NCBI RefSeq assembly: GCF_001011035.1
Contig: NZ_CP011492.1
Location: forward strand, 2,115,501-2,179,500
Length of the DNA: 64,000 nucleotides
Direction: 5' to 3'
From: Streptomyces sp. CNQ-509
Lineage (GTDB): Bacteria > Actinomycetota > Actinomycetes > Streptomycetales > Streptomycetaceae
Made by a program: the position numbers and the translations under genes. The notes beneath the pieces are model-generated. The model did no database searches and was not told the origin of the DNA. It was given only the letters and a program-made list of their open reading frames with translations. Below, in pieces: positions 17,611 through 25,323 of this stretch. Each line of letters starts with the position of its first letter. The stretch's first letter is position 1.

Positions 17611-18566
17611 CGCGCTGCTCCCGTCGTCGTCGGCTCGCCGGCCGTGCTTTCCCTGCGGTAGATCTCCGCGACCAGCTCCAGCGCCGCGAGCCCGCCCTCG
17701 GCGCGGTCCTCCCCGGCGCGTACGGCCTGCGCGAAGTCGGTCACGATGCCCCGGTACTCGTGCCACAGCGACTGCTTGAACTCCGGGTAGCCTTCGAGCA
17801 TGTCGGCACTGTGCAGCGAGCCGTCGGTGAGCCGGACCGTGACGTCCTTGCGCTCGCCCTCGTACGACCAGTCCAGCTCCACCCGGCCGCGGGCGCCGGA
17901 GGCGGCGGTCAGCGACACCTTCGCCTGCCGGTCGGTGCCGGCCTCGTCGCGCACCACCTCGGCCGACTCCAGCTCGACCGGGCCGAGGAACTGGCGCACG
18001 GTGTCGAAGGCGTTGGGCCCGTTGTCCGCCACGCAGCCGCCGCCGCAGCGGTCGGCGTCGAGGTACCAGGCGTCGGCGCCGGCGTGCTCCTCGATCTTCT
18101 CCAGGTAGCGCACGACCATCCACTCGATGCCCACGCCGGGCGGGATGGCCTCCAGCAGCGCGAGCGCGTTGCCGTTGTAGCGCCGGTGGAAGGCGGTGAA
18201 CAGCACGACGTCGCGGTCGCGGGCCGCGCGTACCAGCGCACGGCCGTCCGAAAGCCTGGTGGCCAGCGGCTTCTCCACGCACACCGGCAGCCCGGCGGCG
18301 ATCAGGTCGCCGCACACCGTCGCGTGCGCGTCGTTGGGCACGTTGACGACGGCCGCGTCCAGGCCGCCGGCCTCGAGCAGGTCCGCGTGGCTCGTGAAGC
18401 AGGGGACGCGGTCGCGGTACGGGGCCAGCGCCTCGTCCCGCAGGTCGCACACCGCGGCGAGTTCGACCCCCGGCACCTCCTCCAGCGCCGCGGCGTAGAA
18501 GCGGGAGATCACGCCCAGGCCGATCAGCCCGATGCGCAGCGGGCGGGTGGTGTCGTCACCGGTCAT
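17607..18566 (-). CDS. Gfo/Idh/MocA-family oxidoreductase 1
   Basis: NAD(P)-dependent dehydrogenase acting on a sugar or cyclitol hydroxyl (319 aa). N-terminal Rossmann motif GLIGLGVISRFY (about 13-24) and the catalytic-lysine motif CVEKPLATRLSD are present, and the C-terminal beta-sheet domain follows. In sugar pathways this family oxidises C3 before a DegT enzyme transaminates it. ATG 18566 lies inside the end of the Ldh2-type gene (11-nt overlap) and its stop overlaps the unknown 135-aa gene. A paralogue opens the same operon. Confidence 0.87.
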   Translation of the reverse strand: MTGDDTTRPLRIGLIGLGVISRFYAAALEEVPGVELAAVCDLRDEALAPYRDRVPCFTSHADLLEAGGLDAAVVNVPNDAHATVCGDLIAAGLPVCVEKPLATRLSDGRALVRAARDRDVVLFTAFHRRYNGNALALLEAIPPGVGIEWMVVRYLEKIEEHAGADAWYLDADRCGGGCVADNGPNAFDTVRQFLGPVELESAEVVRDEAGTDRQAKVSLTAASGARGRVELDWSYEGERKDVTVRLTDGSLHSADMLEGYPEFKQSLWHEYRGIVTDFAQAVRAGEDRAEGGLAALELVAEIYRRESTAGEPTTTGAAR

Positions 18567-19662
18567 TGCGGTCTCCCTCCGGGAGCTTCAGCCCCAGGTC
18601 GTCGGCGACGGAGCGCAGTTCGCCGAGGAGTGCGTCCGCCACGGGCACGCCTTCGGCCAGCGCCGCGGCCTTCAGGTCCGCCTCCCGGCAGCCCGGGTAG
18701 ACGACCTTGTCGGTCCCCGGCAGCGTCGGGCTGCCGGTGAGGGCGGCGAAGAGCCCGGCCGCCTGGCGGGTGAAGTCCTCCTCGGGGCGGAGGGCGGCGG
18801 GCGCGACGGCCAGGACGAAGAAGCCGATGTCGTCGTCGCGGCCGCTCGGGCCGCCGGTGCCGGAGTACGCCTCGGGGTCGGGGCCGAGCCCGGCGCCGGG
18901 CACCAGCGCGGCCAGCACCTCGACCAGCAGCGCGAGGCCGTAGCCCTTGTAGCCGCCGGTCTCCGGCTGGCCGCCGAGGAAGAGCGGGAAGCCCTCGCCG
19001 CGGTCGAGCGCATGCGGGTCCGTCACCCAGCGGCCCTCGGCGTCCTGCAGCCAGCCCTCGGGTATGGACCGGCCGGCCCGCGCCGCCTCGCGCACCTTGC
19101 CGGTGGGGGCGACGGTGGTGCTCATGTCCAGCACGAACGGCGCCTGCCCGGGGCCCGCGGGGGCGGCGGCGGCGAGCGGGTTGGTGCCGAGCATGGCGAC
19201 CCGGCCGCCCGGCGGGCGGGCGATGCGCTGCCGCCCGCAGTTGGAGGCGACCAGCCCGATCATGCCGTTCTCGACGGCGCGGGCGGCGTGGAAGCCGGCG
19301 CAGCCGAGGTGCGTCGCGTCGCGTACGGACACCATGCCGATGCCGTACTGCCCGGCCCGCTCGGCGGCGAGGTCCATGGCCTCCGCGGCGGCCCACAGGC
19401 CCAGGCCCTTGCGGGAGTCGAGCAGCACGGTGGCGCCGCGGTCGGCGAGCACCTCGGGCTCGGCGGCGGGCGCGACCCGGCCGGACGTGAAGAGCGGCAG
19501 GTAGAGGCGGGTGAGGTTGGCGAGGCCGTGGGAGCGCATGCCCACGAGGTCGCCGTAGACGAGGGCTTCCGCGGCGGTACGCGCCCGGTCCTCGGGCACG
19601 CCGTGGGCCTGGAAGACCTCGGTGGTGAAGTCGGTGAGCTGGTGGTACGGCAGCAGGGTCAT
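18556..19662 (-). CDS. Malate/L-lactate dehydrogenase (Ldh2) family oxidoreductase
   Basis: NAD(P)-dependent 2-hydroxyacid or imino-acid reductase (368 aa). The Ldh2 family includes ureidoglycolate, sulfolactate and 2,3-diketogulonate reductases and piperideine-carboxylate reductase, so the substrate cannot be read from the sequence. Family features: MRSHGLANLTRLY, VRDATHLGCAGFHAARA (His near the active site), MLGTNPLAAAAP and ETGGYKGYGLALLVEVL. ATG 19662 overlaps the M20 gene stop (ATGA). It is translationally coupled within the operon. Confidence 0.86.
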   Translation of the reverse strand: MTLLPYHQLTDFTTEVFQAHGVPEDRARTAAEALVYGDLVGMRSHGLANLTRLYLPLFTSGRVAPAAEPEVLADRGATVLLDSRKGLGLWAAAEAMDLAAERAGQYGIGMVSVRDATHLGCAGFHAARAVENGMIGLVASNCGRQRIARPPGGRVAMLGTNPLAAAAPAGPGQAPFVLDMSTTVAPTGKVREAARAGRSIPEGWLQDAEGRWVTDPHALDRGEGFPLFLGGQPETGGYKGYGLALLVEVLAALVPGAGLGPDPEAYSGTGGPSGRDDDIGFFVLAVAPAALRPEEDFTRQAAGLFAALTGSPTLPGTDKVVYPGCREADLKAAALAEGVPVADALLGELRSVADDLGLKLPEGDRNDR

Positions 19663-20954
19663 GACGATCCGTTCGTAGCGGAGGCGAAGGCGGCCACCAT
19701 GGAGGCGATGCCGTCGGCGTAGCGCTCCAGGTCGGAGGCGTCGACGTACTCGTCCGCGGCGTGGGCGCCGTTGGCGTCGAGGTCTCCGGGGCCGTAGACG
19801 ACCGTGTGCGCGTGCGGCAGGGCGTGGGCCCAGATGGCGTCGCAGGTGCAGGCGGGGGCGTCCGGCGGGGCGTACTCGAGACCGGCCCCGGTCAGCACCT
19901 GCTCCGCCCAGGCGTCGCGGTTGTCGAGCGCGGGCAGGCCGCGCTTGAGCCACGCCAGCCGGGTGATCCGGCGGGCGTCCCGTGCGGTGCGGGCGAAGTC
20001 CGGCAGCCCGCCGAAGACCGCGGCGAACTCGTCGATTCCGGCGGACAGCTCGCGCTCCAGCGCCTCCTCCTGCGCCCGGCCGGCCGCGGCGGTGCGGTAC
20101 GCCAGGTTCAGCAGCAGGGCGCCGGTGCCGTAGACCTTGTTGTGCGCGGCGCCGGTGTGCAGCCCGGCGACGCAGACCCGGCCCTCGGCCACCGCGCCGG
20201 GCAGCGTGCGGGCGAGCCGCTGGGCGAGGAAGCCGAGGAGCACGGAGGCGTTGTGGCCGGCGTCGGGGTGGTCGTCGATGGAGTCGGCGCCGGCGACGGC
20301 GATCCGGGCGGTGGCCGCCGCGGTGGCGCGGGGCACGAGCAGGCCGCGGGTCGGCTCGCAGAACACGTTGATGCGTCCCGTCCAGCCCTGCTCCACCAGC
20401 GGCCGGGTGCCGAAGACGCCCATGGCGCCGCCCTCTTCGCCGGAGACCGCCTGGATGAGCACGCCCACGTCGGTGCCGAGCGCCGGCACCCGGGTGATCG
20501 CGGCCCGCAGCCCGGCGAGCAGCGCGACCGCGGGCCCCTTGGCATCGACGGCGCCGCGGCCGTGGAAGCGGTCGCCGGCCAGGTGCGGCGGCTTGCCGCC
20601 GGCGACCGTGTCGAGGTGCACGTTGAACATCAGGGTGCGCGCCCGGGGCAGCGCGCCGCCGAGCCGCAGCACCAGGCTCGGCTGGCTGTCGAGGAACCCG
20701 TCGACCCGCCGCGCCATGTCGCGCACCTGCGCGGGCACGTCGGGCCGGTCCAGCCACTCGGGGCCCGGCGCGGCGTGGTACGCCACCTCGAAGCCCAACT
20801 CGGCCGCGGCCCTGGCGTAGCGCATCTGCGCCTCGCGCAGCCGCGGCGGCTCCGCGTCCGGGCCGGTCTCCATCGGCCCGGCGGTCGGTAACCCGACCAG
20901 ATCGAGCAACAGGTCGCGGTCCGCCCGCGACAGCCGTACCTGCGCCGTGGTCAT
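19659..20954 (-). CDS. M20-family metallopeptidase/deacylase
   Basis: Zinc hydrolase of the M20 family (431 aa), relatives of which remove acyl groups or cleave dipeptides (acetylornithine deacetylase, succinyl-DAP desuccinylase). Metal ligands and catalytic residues are visible: His113 and Asp115 in NVHLDTV, Asp137 in GRGAVDAKG, Glu173-Glu174 in AVSGEEGG and a late His in NGAHAADEYVD. ATG 20954 overlaps the isomerase stop (ATGA). In a biosynthetic operon it may unmask an N-acylated intermediate; this is inference. Confidence 0.85.
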   Translation of the reverse strand: MTTAQVRLSRADRDLLLDLVGLPTAGPMETGPDAEPPRLREAQMRYARAAAELGFEVAYHAAPGPEWLDRPDVPAQVRDMARRVDGFLDSQPSLVLRLGGALPRARTLMFNVHLDTVAGGKPPHLAGDRFHGRGAVDAKGPAVALLAGLRAAITRVPALGTDVGVLIQAVSGEEGGAMGVFGTRPLVEQGWTGRINVFCEPTRGLLVPRATAAATARIAVAGADSIDDHPDAGHNASVLLGFLAQRLARTLPGAVAEGRVCVAGLHTGAAHNKVYGTGALLLNLAYRTAAAGRAQEEALERELSAGIDEFAAVFGGLPDFARTARDARRITRLAWLKRGLPALDNRDAWAEQVLTGAGLEYAPPDAPACTCDAIWAHALPHAHTVVYGPGDLDANGAHAADEYVDASDLERYADGIASMVAAFASATNGSS

Positions 20955-21808
20955 ACGGTCACCTTGCCGATCCGGGCGAGCAGTTCCTCCAGCGCCCGGC
21001 CGCAGGCGACGAAGGCCGCGCGGGTCTCGTCGTCGCCCGCGGTCGCGGACTCGTGCGGGCGCACCTTGACGTGCGGCTCGATCGACAGCGCGCCGGTGTA
21101 GCCGCGGTCGATCAGGTGCCGCAGGCAGTCCAGGACCCGGCACTCGCCGTGTCCCGGCAGCGTGTAGCGGATCTCGTCGCCCTCGACGACGGCGTCCTTG
21201 ATCTGGACGTGCTCGATCCACGGCGTGAGCTGGGGCAGCAGGTCGTACGCCCGGTAGCCGTAGGCGGGCCCGTTGCCGGTGTCGAAGACCAGGCGCAGCG
21301 CGGGGCTGTCGACGTACCGCAGGAGCTGGAGCATGCGGTCGGCGCTGGCGCCGGCCCAGCCGGCGCAGTTCTCGTGCAGCAGCACCAGCCCGGCGCGCTC
21401 GGCGCGCTCGGTGAGGATCGCCATGCGCCGCAGGACGACGGCCCGCCAGGCGCCGGGACTCAGCCCGTCGTTGGGATACGACATGACGCGTACGTACCGG
21501 GTGCCGAGCGTGGCGCAGCGTTCGGCGAGGATGTCCAGCTCGTGCAGGTCCTCGTCGAAGTCGCCGGTGACGGGGCGGGCCCAGTTGGCGATCCGGGAGT
21601 CGACGCAGTGCACGCCGAGACCGGCGGCGCGCACCGAGCCGGCCAGCTCGGCGAAGGCGGTGTCGTCGAGGTCGGCGAGCGCGACGCCGTCGACGGACCG
21701 CAGTTCGATCAGCGGCCAGCCGAGTTCGTTCAGGGCGCCGGTCTGGACCGCCGCCGGGGTGCCCGCCTCGTCGCCGATTCCGCAGAGCGGGAGGGTGTCA
21801 GCCGGCAT
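20951..21808 (-). CDS. Sugar phosphate isomerase/epimerase-like TIM-barrel protein
   Basis: A 285-aa xylose-isomerase-like TIM barrel, a fold used by sugar isomerases, epimerases and dehydratases with divalent metal. Candidate metal ligands lie in HENCAGWAG, VFDTGNGP, HVQIKD and the C-terminal LSIEPHVKV. ATG 21808 is preferred over the adjacent GTG 21811 because GGAGG sits 6 nt upstream. It overlaps the first gene of the operon by 11 nt and the M20 gene by 4 nt. Substrate unknown. Confidence 0.84.
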   Translation of the reverse strand: MPADTLPLCGIGDEAGTPAAVQTGALNELGWPLIELRSVDGVALADLDDTAFAELAGSVRAAGLGVHCVDSRIANWARPVTGDFDEDLHELDILAERCATLGTRYVRVMSYPNDGLSPGAWRAVVLRRMAILTERAERAGLVLLHENCAGWAGASADRMLQLLRYVDSPALRLVFDTGNGPAYGYRAYDLLPQLTPWIEHVQIKDAVVEGDEIRYTLPGHGECRVLDCLRHLIDRGYTGALSIEPHVKVRPHESATAGDDETRAAFVACGRALEELLARIGKVTV

Positions 21809-22820
21809 CACGTGCCTCCGTCCTGGAGCCGGACATGTGCTTGGCCGCGTCGAGCAGCCGGACGACCTGCATCTGGCGCCGCACCCGTGCGTCCAGCACG
21901 GCCTCGTCGGGGTCGTCGCCGGCGAGGTGCCGGTAGGCGTCGAGCAGGCAGGCGTCGAGGGCGAGGTCCGGGAAGACGGACTCCGCCGGAGGGCCGTCCA
22001 CGGGGCTCGCGGTCAGGTGCGCGTAGTGGTCCTCGCTGCCGACGGGGTAGTGGCCGACGACCCGGCCGGACGCGAAGTCCAGCTCGATCCGGCGCTCCCG
22101 GCGGGGCGAGGTGAGGTCGCACTCCAGCCGGCTCACCACGCCCGAGTGGTGGCGCAGCGTCAGCTCGGCCCCGCCCATGCCCGGCACCCGCCGGCCGCCG
22201 ACGTCCACGTCGGTGAGGGCGGCGCCGGTGACGTCGGCGTCGCCGGCCAGCCGCAGCGCGACGCCGACCGCGTGCGGCGGCTCCACGTCGAAGGCCGTCC
22301 GGTGCCCGGCGCTGTTGAGGGTGCGGTGGATACGGGGCTTGTGCTGCCGTATCCCGATGTGCCGCAGCGGGCCGAAGCGCCCGCTCTCGACGAGGTCGGC
22401 GAGCCGCTCGGTGAGCGTGCTGTGCAGCCACGGCGCGACCACGGCCATCCGCAGCCCGTACTTCTCCCGGACCGCCGCCAGTTCGGCCAGCGCCTCGGCG
22501 GTGTCCGCGAGCGGCTTCTCCACCAGGACGTTGACGAACCCCAGCTCGCCGAGAGCGGCGAGCACGCCGGCCCGCTCGCCGGGCGGGGTGCACACGTGCA
22601 CCAGCGTCGCCGCCGGGTCGAGCCGCAGCCGGGCCGCGGCCAGCGAGCCGACGGTCTCGATCTCCGCGTCGTCGTCCGGGCCGCCGGCCGGCCCCGTGTC
22701 GTACCCGAGCGGCGGCGAGGCGGAGAAGAGATCGGGAAACCGGCGCCGCAGGCGCAGCAGGACCGGCAGATGGAGCTCGCGGCCGGAGCGTCCCAAACCG
22801 ACGATGAAAGTACGCAACAC
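21798..22820 (-). CDS. Gfo/Idh/MocA-family oxidoreductase 2
   Basis: First gene of the six-gene operon; NAD(P)-dependent sugar dehydrogenase (340 aa). It starts with FIVGLGRSGRELHLPVL and carries the catalytic-lysine motif VLVEKPLADTAEAL. A predicted active-site His-containing stretch FDVEPPHAVGVALRL lies in the C-terminal domain. GTG 22820 follows AAGGAA. It is only distantly similar to oxidoreductase 1, so the pair probably catalyses separate steps. It is divergent from the methyltransferase across a region with two inverted repeats. Confidence 0.86.
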   Translation of the reverse strand: MLRTFIVGLGRSGRELHLPVLLRLRRRFPDLFSASPPLGYDTGPAGGPDDDAEIETVGSLAAARLRLDPAATLVHVCTPPGERAGVLAALGELGFVNVLVEKPLADTAEALAELAAVREKYGLRMAVVAPWLHSTLTERLADLVESGRFGPLRHIGIRQHKPRIHRTLNSAGHRTAFDVEPPHAVGVALRLAGDADVTGAALTDVDVGGRRVPGMGGAELTLRHHSGVVSRLECDLTSPRRERRIELDFASGRVVGHYPVGSEDHYAHLTASPVDGPPAESVFPDLALDACLLDAYRHLAGDDPDEAVLDARVRRQMQVVRLLDAAKHMSGSRTEARDAG

Positions 22821-22898
22821 GCATTCCTTACGGTCGTCCGTCCGGTACGAAAGCGAGGTACCTCAGCAGGCTACGGCGGGAGGCGGAGCCGGGGCGGT

Positions 22899-22962
22899 GG
22901 CAGATATCTGCCGTCCCGTCCGGCCCGGGGACACGGAATTGCCATGGCCGTCCGGCAATTCC
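22899..22962. promoter_or_regulatory. Inverted repeats in the divergent operon/methyltransferase promoter
   Basis: Two elements lie between the divergent genes: a perfect 14-bp palindrome GGCAGATATCTGCC (22899-22912) and an inverted repeat GGAATTGCC (22935-22943) / GGCAATTCC (22954-22962). A TACGCT-type -10 (22971-22976) follows for the methyltransferase. Candidate operators for a cluster regulator; no binding protein is known. Confidence 0.5.
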
Positions 22963-23010
22963 GGCTCCTACGCTCCCAACGCGAAAGCCGGATTATCTCT
23001 GGGGGCGTGT

Positions 23011-23811
23011 GTGTCCAACTCAGAACAGCCCGCGAAGCGTTATGTCTTCGATCCACTGTGGGACCAGGAGACCGAACGGCTGCTGACGAACGAGGCGATC
23101 TGGGACCCCGGTACCAGTGAGCGGCTGGACCGGCTCGGCGTCGCCGCCGGCTGGTCCGTGCTGGAGGTGGGCGCCGGCTACGGCGGCACCGCGGAGCGGC
23201 TCGCCGAACTCGTGGGCCCCACCGGCCGGGTCACCGCCGCCGACCTGGAGACCGGCCGGCTGGCGCGGCTGAAGGACAAGGGCATCGAGGTGCTCCAGGT
23301 CGACATCACCACCGACGAGCTGCCGGCCGGGCAGTTCGACCTGGTGCACTCCCGCATGCTCGTCCAGCACCTGCCCGACCGCCCCGCCGCGGTCCGCAAG
23401 ATGGTCGCCGCGCTCAAGCCGGGCGGCTGGCTCTTCCTGGAGGACACCGACTCGCTGCCGCTCTTCCGCAGCGTGGTCTCCGAGGACTTCCTCCAGGACG
23501 TCCGCGCGGCCGGCTACGGGCTGATGCGCGAGTCCGGGCACGAGCCCCGCGGCGGCCACTTCGACCTCCAGGCGGTGCTGGAGTGCGGTCTGGAGGACGT
23601 GTCCGCGGAGGGCCGGACGGTGATGATGCAGGGCGGCTCGCCGCAGGCGCGGCACTACCAGCTCTGGCTGGAGTTCATGCGCCCGCGGATCACCGGCGCC
23701 GGGCTCCTCGACGACGCGCGGATCGACGCCGCGCTGGAGGAGATGGCCGACCCGGCGAACCGCTGGCTGAGCCAGATCCTCATCTCCACGTACGGCCGCC
23801 GGCCGCGCTGA
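23011..23811 (+). CDS. Class I SAM-dependent methyltransferase
   Basis: A 266-aa Rossmann-type methyltransferase that transfers a methyl group from SAM to an unknown acceptor. The SAM-binding motif I is VLEVGAGYGGTAERLAEL, followed by acidic VTAADLE, motif IV-like GQFDLVHSRMLVQHL and ALKPGGWLFLED. GTG 23011 is chosen because GGGGGCG lies just upstream; the frame is open much further but without coding support. It is divergent from the six-gene operon and 110 bp ahead of the BenE-type transporter, consistent with a tailoring step. Confidence 0.85.
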   Translation: MSNSEQPAKRYVFDPLWDQETERLLTNEAIWDPGTSERLDRLGVAAGWSVLEVGAGYGGTAERLAELVGPTGRVTAADLETGRLARLKDKGIEVLQVDITTDELPAGQFDLVHSRMLVQHLPDRPAAVRKMVAALKPGGWLFLEDTDSLPLFRSVVSEDFLQDVRAAGYGLMRESGHEPRGGHFDLQAVLECGLEDVSAEGRTVMMQGGSPQARHYQLWLEFMRPRITGAGLLDDARIDAALEEMADPANRWLSQILISTYGRRPR

Positions 23812-23921
23812 GCGGCGGCTACCGTGGCCGTGGCCGCACGGCCGCGCCCGGACCCGCCGGGGGCGTGCCGGTGCCGGCCGGCCCCGGCCCGCTCGCCGCA
23901 CCCGCCTGACCGGAGCGCCCC

Positions 23922-25112
23922 TTGACCCCTGACGCGGCACCCGCGGCCAAGCGTCGGCCGGCCCTCACCGTCTCGACGGTGGTGGCCGGCGTCGTCGTGG
24001 TGGTGGTCTCGTACACGGGTCCGGTCGCCGTGGTGCTCCACGCCGCGCGCGCCGGGGACCTCACCGCCGGCCAACTGGAGTCGTGGCTCTGGGCGCTGTC
24101 GCTGGGCAGCGGCGTGACGTGCGTGCTGCTGAGCCTGGCGTACCGCGCCCCGGTGCTCACCGCCTGGTCGACGCCGGGGGCGGCGCTGCTGGTCACGGCG
24201 CTGACCACGCACTCCTTCGCCGAGGCGACCGGCGCGTACGTGATCGCCGCGGTGCTCACCGTGCTGCTCGGCCTCAGCCGGCTCTTCGGCGCGCTGCTGC
24301 GGCTGCTGCCGCCGGAGGTCGCGGCGGCCACGCTCGCCGGGATCCTGCTGGAGTTCGGGCTGCGGCTGTTCCGTACCGCCGAGGGCGACCTGACGCTGGT
24401 CGTCCTCATGCTCGGCGCGTATCTCGCCGGACGCCGCTTCGCCGCCTCCTGGGCGACCGCCTGCGCGCTGCTCACCGGCTGCGCCTGGACCGCCGCCACC
24501 GGCGACTTCGGCACCTGGTCGGGCGAGGTGGGCGTGGCCGTGCCGGCGTTCACGGCACCGGAGTTCACCCTGGACGCCGCGGTGGGCATCGCGCTGCCGC
24601 TCTTCCTGGTCACCATGGCGTCGCAGAACGCCCCCGGGCTCGCCGTGCTCAACGCCGCGGGCTACCGCCCGGACGCGGACCGCCTGGTCACCTCGACCGG
24701 CGCCGCCTGGCTGGTGCTGGCGCCGTTCGGGGCGCACGGGATCAACCTCGCCGCGATCACCGCGGCGATCTGCAGCGGTCCTTCGGCCCATCCGGACCCG
24801 GAGCGGCGGTACGGGGCCGGGGTGGCGGCCGGCGTCGGCTACGTCGTCGTCGGGGTCTTCGGCTCGGCGTTCCTCGGCCTCTTCGCGGTCCTCCCGGCCG
24901 CGCTGGTGGCGGCCATCGCCGGCATCGCGCTGCTGGGCGCGACCGGCGGCGCGCTGGCCGCGGCGACACGCGACGCGAGCCGGCTCGACAGCGCGCTCGT
25001 CGCGTTCCTCGTCACCGCCTCGGGCATCGAACTCCTCGGCGTCGGGGCGGCGTTCTGGGGGCTGCTGGCCGGGGTGCTGACGCACCTGGCGCTGCACCGG
25101 CGGGCGGAGTGA
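23922..25112 (+). CDS. BenE-family (benzoate/H+ symporter-like) transporter
   Basis: A 396-aa polytopic membrane protein with about eleven to twelve hydrophobic spans and few charged residues, matching the BenE family of proton-coupled aromatic-acid transporters. A typical segment is VVSYTGPVAVVLHAARAG near residue 30, followed by YRAPVLTAWSTPGAALL. The start is TTG 23922, with GGAG 7 nt upstream. Benzoate is only the family's type substrate; in this context it could move a pathway precursor or product. Confidence 0.83.
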   Translation: MTPDAAPAAKRRPALTVSTVVAGVVVVVVSYTGPVAVVLHAARAGDLTAGQLESWLWALSLGSGVTCVLLSLAYRAPVLTAWSTPGAALLVTALTTHSFAEATGAYVIAAVLTVLLGLSRLFGALLRLLPPEVAAATLAGILLEFGLRLFRTAEGDLTLVVLMLGAYLAGRRFAASWATACALLTGCAWTAATGDFGTWSGEVGVAVPAFTAPEFTLDAAVGIALPLFLVTMASQNAPGLAVLNAAGYRPDADRLVTSTGAAWLVLAPFGAHGINLAAITAAICSGPSAHPDPERRYGAGVAAGVGYVVVGVFGSAFLGLFAVLPAALVAAIAGIALLGATGGALAAATRDASRLDSALVAFLVTASGIELLGVGAAFWGLLAGVLTHLALHRRAE

Positions 25113-25173
25113 CCGCGCGCGCCTTCCTCGGTAAGCGGCCGGGCAGCGTACGACCGCGGCCCGGCGGGCGACA

Positions 25174-25196
25174 TGGCAATGGCGCCGCCATTCCGC
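25174..25196. promoter_or_regulatory. Inverted repeat upstream of FAD/NAD(P)-binding protein gene
   Basis: AATGGC (25178-25183) / GCCATT (25187-25192) around GCC, written as GGCAATGGC...GCCATTCC. The half-sites GGCAAT and ATTCC recall the inverted repeat at 22935-22962. A shared operator within the cluster is possible but unproven. Confidence 0.35.
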
Positions 25197-25323
25197 CCCG
25201 CGGGCTAGCAAGAATCAGCCGCTGTCCCGCACCCGTCCGCGCGTTCAGGATGGCTGGGGTTTGACCCGCGACGCTCCGACCCCGCGCACCGGGGGTGAAC
25301 TCCCCGGAGAGGGAGATCCTTTG

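Noticed and set aside
18556..20757. Apparent 733-aa fusion upstream of the Ldh2-type dehydrogenase
   Set aside because: The extra N-terminal part is the M20 gene read in the wrong frame; the dehydrogenase has its own ATG in an ATGA overlap.
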